A stretch of 17,070 nt of DNA from JAABRU01 sp050180235 (GTDB lineage: Bacteria; Desulfobacterota; Desulfobacteria; Desulfobacterales; Desulfococcaceae): the NCBI GenBank assembly GCA_050180235.1, contig JBFXEJ010000122.1:1-17070 (forward strand), given 5' to 3'. A program made the translations under genes and the position numbers. This document shows positions 13,627 through 17,070 of the stretch, in pieces. Under the pieces are notes generated by a model, which ran no database searches, was not told where the DNA came from, and saw only the letters and a list, made by a program, of their open reading frames with translations. Every line of letters starts with the position of its first letter. The stretch's first letter is position 1.

Positions 13627-14712
13627 CTACCATTTTGCGGAAGGCGAACCGCCGGTGACAGTGCTTTCCTTTACCACATTCCAGCCGTCATACACAAACA
13701 GTTTTTCTGTTTCCGGGGCCGGGTTCCAGTCTGTGCCGCTGTGCACAGACACCTGTTTTCTGACTCTTCTTCCCATGTAATCGTACAGGAAGGTGATTTT
13801 TCTGTCACCGGACACCGGGTTCTGCGGCTGCACGGAGATGAGGCGGTTTTCGGCATTCCATTGACAGACTTTGTCTTTGTATTTCAGAATATTGCCGTCA
13901 TCATCGTATTCCGGGGCGGTCACCGGGGATGCGTTCCGACTGATTTCCGTGTACTGGTTGAGGACATTTGTCTCGTAAATCAGGGCCTGCTGCAGGCCGG
14001 AGACGGATTCCTTCCGGTTTTCGATGGGATCATAGTCATATGCCCGGTTTTCGGGTGTCACGGGTGAGGACAGATCGGTGATTTCCGTTCCGCTGTACCG
14101 TTCCGAGGACGTGAGTTCGCTTCTGTCATTGTATCCGTACCTGCTGAATGCGGGCTGCGCAAAGGCCGTGCCGGTGTTTTTCACCGATGTGCGGCGTCCG
14201 GTGCTGTCGTAAAGATATCCGTACTGAGAAATCACCGTCTCCGATCCCGCGGGGCCGAAGGAATTGGTGACAGCGGTTTTCAGACTGCGGTGCGGTTCGT
14301 ATTCATAAACTGTTTTTATTCCGGTGCCGGAACTGTATCCGCCGAGCAGGTCAGAATCCGGGACATAGGAATAATTCACGATACCGTTTCCGGTTCCCGC
14401 GTTCCATGTCAGGGAGCCGAATCTTCCCTCTGTTCCGTACCCGTATATGACGGCGTATTCCGGGCTGTCCGGATTTCCGGGTGCAAACCCGGAGCTGCGG
14501 CCTTTCACTCCTGTTCCGTCTTCGTATGTGCGGGTGAGGGTTTCGTTATAAATCCCTGTGATGATTTCGGATTCCGTCTGCAGGGCATTATTGCAGGTGA
14601 AGGTGCGGGTTCCGGCCGCATCGGTGATTTCCCTCTGCCTGCCCGGACGCCCGCAGGCAAAGGAGATGCTGCGGGTATCAGAAGCGGTTGGAAAATCATG
14701 TGAATCTTTCAA
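13627..14712 (-). pseudogene. RHS-repeat protein fragment, truncated at both ends
   Basis: 361 codons of RHS/YD-repeat protein: ITDAAGTRTF, RYGYNDRSELTSSERY, PEYDDDGNILKY, FLYDYMGRRVRKQV and KLFVYDGWNVVKE are typical repeat units of the large beta-barrel shell that holds a C-terminal toxin. The 3' end stops abruptly after SPSAKW, where the stop TAG is made by the first bases of the IS1-family end; the homologous copy continues with YYVWGPDLSQ. The 5' end starts in the middle of a repeat, in DNA derived from a dispersed AATCATGTGAATC repeat, with no ribosome binding site. It lacks the export N-terminus, the DPxGL boundary and any toxin, so it is a remnant or an orphan module. Confidence 0.8.
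13640..14000. repeat. RHS direct repeat, copy 1
   Basis: About 360 bases that match 16711-17070 in the same orientation at roughly 90 % identity by eye. The encoded segments are almost the same (GLQQALIYETNVLNQYTEIS through VVKE). The repeats are about 3.1 kb apart and could recombine. Confidence 0.8.
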
Positions 14713-14863
14713 TCAGGTGAATCATGGTTCAGACAATCCGAAAGACGCCGAAAAACGGTGGAATGATTACGGGAAAAAGGGGAATGCCTGAAGGCACGGT
14801 TCGGGTAAGCGGAATGAAAAATCCCGGTTCATCCCTTAATCCTGTGAATCCCGGTTCGGACAA
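14693..14863. repeat. Dispersed AATCxxGTGAATC repeat units
   Basis: Related units AATCATGTGAATC (14693-14705), AATCAGGTGAATC (14711-14723) and AATCCTGTGAATC (14838-14850), the last two followed by ATGGTTCAGACAAT and CCGGTTCGGACAAT. The DNA between (14736-14835) holds no gene and has a small TGCCT/AGGCA hairpin. I believe such units are scattered in many genomes of this kind, but this window only shows these. Confidence 0.55.
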
Positions 14864-15084
14864 TTCTTATCATGAGGCTTTTGCAATAAAAGATTTTTAA
14901 TGTAAAAGGCAGTTACAATGAGATAACAACCTGTTAGAAAAAAAATCAGACCAATAATCACGGCCCACCAGCCTTCAACAGTTATATTTCCTTTCAAATG
15001 GAATTTTTTTGTTATAATTGAGTACAGACCGGTGCCTGTACTCATCAAAGAGCATATTAATATAGCCCAAAAGTTTGATCGCAA
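14836..15084 (-). CDS. Small two-helix membrane protein with repeat-derived tail
   Basis: An 82-residue protein with two hydrophobic helices (about 5-24 and 38-62). The start codon is TTG at 15084, chosen because AGGAGG stands at 15095-15090, five bases upstream, the strongest ribosome binding site in the window. The last residues (NCPNRDSQD) are encoded by the dispersed repeat, so the original C-terminus may have been replaced. No family is recognised. Lying downstream of an RHS gene on the same strand, it could be an immunity protein, but nothing in the sequence shows that. Confidence 0.6.
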   Translation of the reverse strand: MRSNFWAILICSLMSTGTGLYSIITKKFHLKGNITVEGWWAVIIGLIFFLTGCYLIVTAFYIKNLLLQKPHDKNCPNRDSQD

Positions 15085-15150
15085 AAAAACCTCCTGTACA
15101 ATAATTCCCCTTACTATCCAATAAGTTTACAATACTGATTTGGTTTTCTA

Positions 15151-15166
15151 TGGCATAATTTTTGCT
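15151..15166 (+). promoter_or_regulatory. Possible sigma-54 promoter
   Basis: TGGCAT-AATTT-TTGCT has GG (15152-15153) and GC (15164-15165) exactly ten bases apart, the -24/-12 spacing for RpoN. A transcript would start near 15177. Only a doubtful 64-codon frame (15178-15372, no ribosome binding site) follows on this strand, so function is uncertain. Confidence 0.25.
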
Positions 15167-15329
15167 TTCAGATTCGGATGCGGAAAAATGACCGTTTTGA
15201 TCCGGAAAATATAGGGAAACAGTTTTGGGAAGGGATGTTTCTACAGTTCCGCAATTTTCGTGCCAAACAAAACCAAAATTGGATCAGTATACTTGCTTTT
15301 AACACAGTCGCTACTTGCTACCCGGCCTG

Positions 15330-15542
15330 CTATACAGTTGTCATGAATGATAATAATATAATGACTGTATAAATAACAGCTATCCCTGTGACAACCATTA
15401 TAAGATATGGTTTGTTCCGGTTGCCCTCAGGATATTTTCTTTTTGCCAATTCCCGGCAAAGTAAGGCCCAAGGGAGACAAAAAACAAGTGTGAAAATATG
15501 CGGATTACATTTATCGGAAAATATATTAAGAATATCAGGCAT
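15330..15542 (-). CDS. Putative small two-helix membrane protein
   Basis: A 70-residue frame with two hydrophobic segments (about 14-30 and 46-68) around a basic loop (ELAKRKYPEGNRNK). Only AAGGA about 13 bases upstream can serve as a ribosome binding site, so the gene call is weak. It follows the RHS gene on the same strand and might be an immunity or orphan remnant. The opposite-strand frame of similar length over the same DNA looks like its shadow. Confidence 0.4.
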   Translation of the reverse strand: MPDILNIFSDKCNPHIFTLVFCLPWALLCRELAKRKYPEGNRNKPYLIMVVTGIAVIYTVIILLSFMTTV

Positions 15543-15600
15543 AATAAAAAAATATCCTTATCTGACTGTTTTTTTTAATGTATATCAGTCAGTTTCATGA

Positions 15601-15966
15601 TTATTGAGATTCCAATTTTTCCAACTCCCAAAAATTTGTCATTAAATCTATTAATGTTACTGATAGTTGCACCTTTTTATTCAGCGGTATTACAATATCA
15701 GAAAATTCGCTGATAACGGAAGTTTTGACAGTTATTTTATCAACACCCAGCTCAGTAGCAATACCTAGCGAATTATCAAATGTGGCTGTATAGGTACTTG
15801 GAGAAGGTCCACATAGCCATGCTGAAATACCCATGTTTCCTACAGAAATTCCTATCAGTGCGTAACCAACACCTTTTGAGATAAGCGTCGGTTCCGGTAG
15901 GACTAATGAAATTACAGATGTCGTGTCAAGTCCGATACTTATCCAATTTGCCCCTCCGTTACAATA
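15601..15966 (-). other. Same-frame continuation of the RHS gene after TGA
   Basis: Directly after the RHS stop TGA (15969-15967) the same frame stays open for 121 codons to a stop at 15601. It reads YCNGGANWISIGLDTTS, then a Gly-rich hydrophobic stretch (SKGVGYALIGISVGN) and a beta-rich end (TATFDNSLG, VDKITVKTSV). The only in-frame ATG is at 15834, with AGGA four bases before it, giving an alternative 77-residue separate gene. The more economical reading is one longer RHS C-terminus broken by a nonsense change (TGG or CGA to TGA). Readthrough or selenocysteine insertion (C-TGA-Y-C) cannot be excluded but no convincing stem-loop follows the TGA. Confidence 0.55.
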
Positions 15967-17070
15967 TCAACACTGTTTTTTATTTAAATCCTCTTTGCTT
16001 ATCGAATTTATCGGCTTTACTATATCAGGACTCCAAGAGCCATTATCATTCCATTTTCCGTCGTAAGGTTGCCATCTTCCTCTTTCTTCATCCCAGTCAT
16101 ACCAATCCTCCATTCTTCCTTGAAATTTTTGGCCCGGTTGAGCCGGCATCTTTCTCTGTCTATTTCTCGGTGGTTTTGGATAGTAATAATAAGGTCTCGG
16201 TAGGCCCAAACTCTTTCCTTCCATTTTAACTGGGTACTTGGGTTTCCAATAACTTCCATCTCTACCATAAATTTGATGCGCAGGAGGAAATAATCCCAAA
16301 TAATCATAAAAATAGAAAGGATTGTTCCCAATAAAACTGTTAAGATTAATTCCACCTTCTTCCCCAATCGGATCTCTATTCAACCACCGCCCTATTTCCG
16401 GTGAATAATACCTGAACCCGTAATAATAAAGCCCGGTTTCCGCATCAAAATATTTGGTGGAGAACCGGAACGGATTTTCATCCGCATAGGCCCCGTAAGA
16501 ATTGATCAGATTCCCAAAAGCATCGTACTCATAATGCGCCGCAATGCTTCCGTCTGCGGCATTTACAAGCTGGCTGACATTTCCGTTTCCGTCATAAAAA
16601 TAATACAGCACGGTTCCGTTTTCCGATGAGCAGAGCAGCCCGCCGATGCCGCCGGCTCCCTGCACGGACTGGGACAGATCAGGTCCCCACACGTAATATT
16701 TTTCAGAAGGCGCACCTCCGGTGACGGCGGTTTCCTTTACCACATTCCACCCCTCATACACAAACAGTTTTTCGCTTTCCGGGGCCGGGTTCCAGTCTGT
16801 TCCGTTATGCAGAAACACCTGTTTTCTGACTCTTCTTCCCATGTAATCATACAGGAAGGTGATTTTTCTGTCACCGGACACCGGGTTCTGCGGCTGCACG
16901 GAAACAGGGCGGTTTTCTGCGTTCCATTGACAGACTTTGTCTCTGTATTTCAGAATATTGCCGTCATCATCGTATTCCGGGGCGGCCGCCGGGGCTGCGT
17001 TCTGACTGATTTCCGTGTACTGGTTCAGGACGTTTGTTTCGTAGATCAGGGCCTGCTGTGTGCAGGCCGG
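15967..17070 (-). CDS. RHS-repeat polymorphic toxin, 3' part (runs off the window)
   Basis: 367 codons open from the right edge. RHS/YD repeats (FLYDYMGRRVRKQV, YYFYDGNGNVSQLVNAADGS, YEYDAFGNLI, FRFSTKYFDAETGLYYYGFRYY) lead to the core end SPEIGRWLNRDPIGEEGG and NNPFYFYDYLGL, the usual boundary where the shell autocleaves before the toxin. About 105 residues follow, rich in Trp, Tyr, Pro and Gly (YYYYPKPPRNRQR, DWYDWDEERGRWQPYDGKW), with a faint resemblance to the YEWD...G..Y pattern of colicin E3-type RNases; this is weak. At the edge, a 4-base insertion (TGTG near 17058-17062) relative to copy 1 shifts the frame against upstream RHS sequence, so the gene may be broken there. No secretion neighbour is in view. 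Confidence 0.82.
   Translation of the reverse strand, partial: PACTQQALIYETNVLNQYTEISQNAAPAAAPEYDDDGNILKYRDKVCQWNAENRPVSVQPQNPVSGDRKITFLYDYMGRRVRKQVFLHNGTDWNPAPESEKLFVYEGWNVVKETAVTGGAPSEKYYVWGPDLSQSVQGAGGIGGLLCSSENGTVLYYFYDGNGNVSQLVNAADGSIAAHYEYDAFGNLINSYGAYADENPFRFSTKYFDAETGLYYYGFRYYSPEIGRWLNRDPIGEEGGINLNSFIGNNPFYFYDYLGLFPPAHQIYGRDGSYWKPKYPVKMEGKSLGLPRPYYYYPKPPRNRQRKMPAQPGQKFQGRMEDWYDWDEERGRWQPYDGKWNDNGSWSPDIVKPINSISKEDLNKKQC
16711..17070. repeat. RHS direct repeat, copy 2
   Basis: Counterpart of 13640-14000. It continues at least to the window edge. Differences are mostly single substitutions plus the 4-base TGTG insertion. Confidence 0.8.

Larger units (their letters stand above)
12832..13631 (-). 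mobile_element. IS1-family insertion sequence, degraded
   Basis: An 800-bp element bounded by GGTAGTGGTATTTTTT (12832-12847) and its exact reverse complement (13616-13631). Length, GGT-type ends, two overlapping frames with a zinc-finger orfA and a DDE orfB, and an A9 slip site all fit the IS1 family. Both frames carry indels, so it should not make its own transposase. The flanks (GTCGGCTG on the left, CATTTTGCG on the right) show no 8-9 bp duplication. Confidence 0.88.

Noticed and set aside
14736..14835. Group II intron domain-like sequence
   Set aside because: GCCTGAAGGCACGGTTCGGG loosely recalls intron 3' ends, but no domain V hairpin or reverse transcriptase is present.
15178..15372. 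64-codon plus-strand frame after the sigma-54-like site
   Set aside because: No ribosome binding site and unremarkable sequence; not enough to call a gene.
15940..15969. Selenocysteine insertion element after the RHS TGA
   Set aside because: Only a weak ATTG/CAAT pairing is seen downstream; no stable stem-loop with the expected apical features, so readthrough is left as a mere possibility.
15906..16367. Overlapping 107- and 115-codon frames within the RHS C-terminus
   Set aside because: Both are shadows of the RHS reading frame, which has continuous YD-repeat and boundary motifs.

Overview
The window looks like chromosomal DNA from a delta-proteobacterium-type anaerobe, most likely a sulfate reducer of the Desulfobacterales. 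This is inferred from the overall flavour of the genes (a divergent DnaA, an HflX with a long N-terminal extension, RHS proteins, dispersed repeats), not from a marker gene. No rRNA, tRNA or CRISPR array was seen.

Left half (1-10,160), housekeeping: a small two-helix membrane protein with a winged-helix tail (343-795, +) meets tail-to-tail a Rossmann-fold NAD-binding protein (782-1450, -). Next come a flavin disulfide-reductase homologue that has lost both redox cysteines (1642-3135, -), a 71-residue ribbon-helix-helix protein (3530-3745, +), an AT-rich non-coding stretch with several inverted repeats (3746-4538), and a divergent DnaA (4539-6014, +). The DnaA gene abuts a leftward operon dnaB - hflX - inositol-monophosphatase - small cysteine-containing protein (10160 to 6015, -). 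dnaB and hflX overlap by 4 bp (ATGA).

Middle (10,161-12,831), mobile cassettes: upstream of dnaB is a 116-bp interrupted inverted repeat, then four AT-rich leftward genes: two small membrane proteins and two SAM-dependent methyltransferases. Between and beside them are sequences with the architecture of integron attC sites (about 10927-11000, 11602-11652, 12448-12528, and a half site at 12795-12831). No integrase is present, so the region reads as an integrase-less cassette cluster (CALIN-like).

Right part (12,832-17,070), degraded mobile and polymorphic-toxin DNA: an 800-bp IS1-family element (12832-13631) with matching terminal inverted repeats, a preserved A9 slippery site and two frameshifting indels. 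It joins a truncated attC on one side to a truncated RHS gene on the other, with no target duplication, so it marks a deletion or rearrangement junction. The truncated RHS fragment (13627-14712) shares about 360 bp with the 3' part of a second RHS gene entering from the right edge (15967-17070). That second gene ends at a TGA after which the same frame stays open for 121 more codons. Two small two-helix membrane proteins (14836-15084, 15330-15542) lie between the RHS copies, and a dispersed AATC-type repeat borders the fragment and supplies the end of one of them.

Best candidates for something undescribed: the integrase-less cassette array beside dnaB, the DnaA with an altered DNA-recognition signature and P-loop, the cysteine-free disulfide-reductase homologue, and the RHS C-terminus interrupted by an in-frame TGA.
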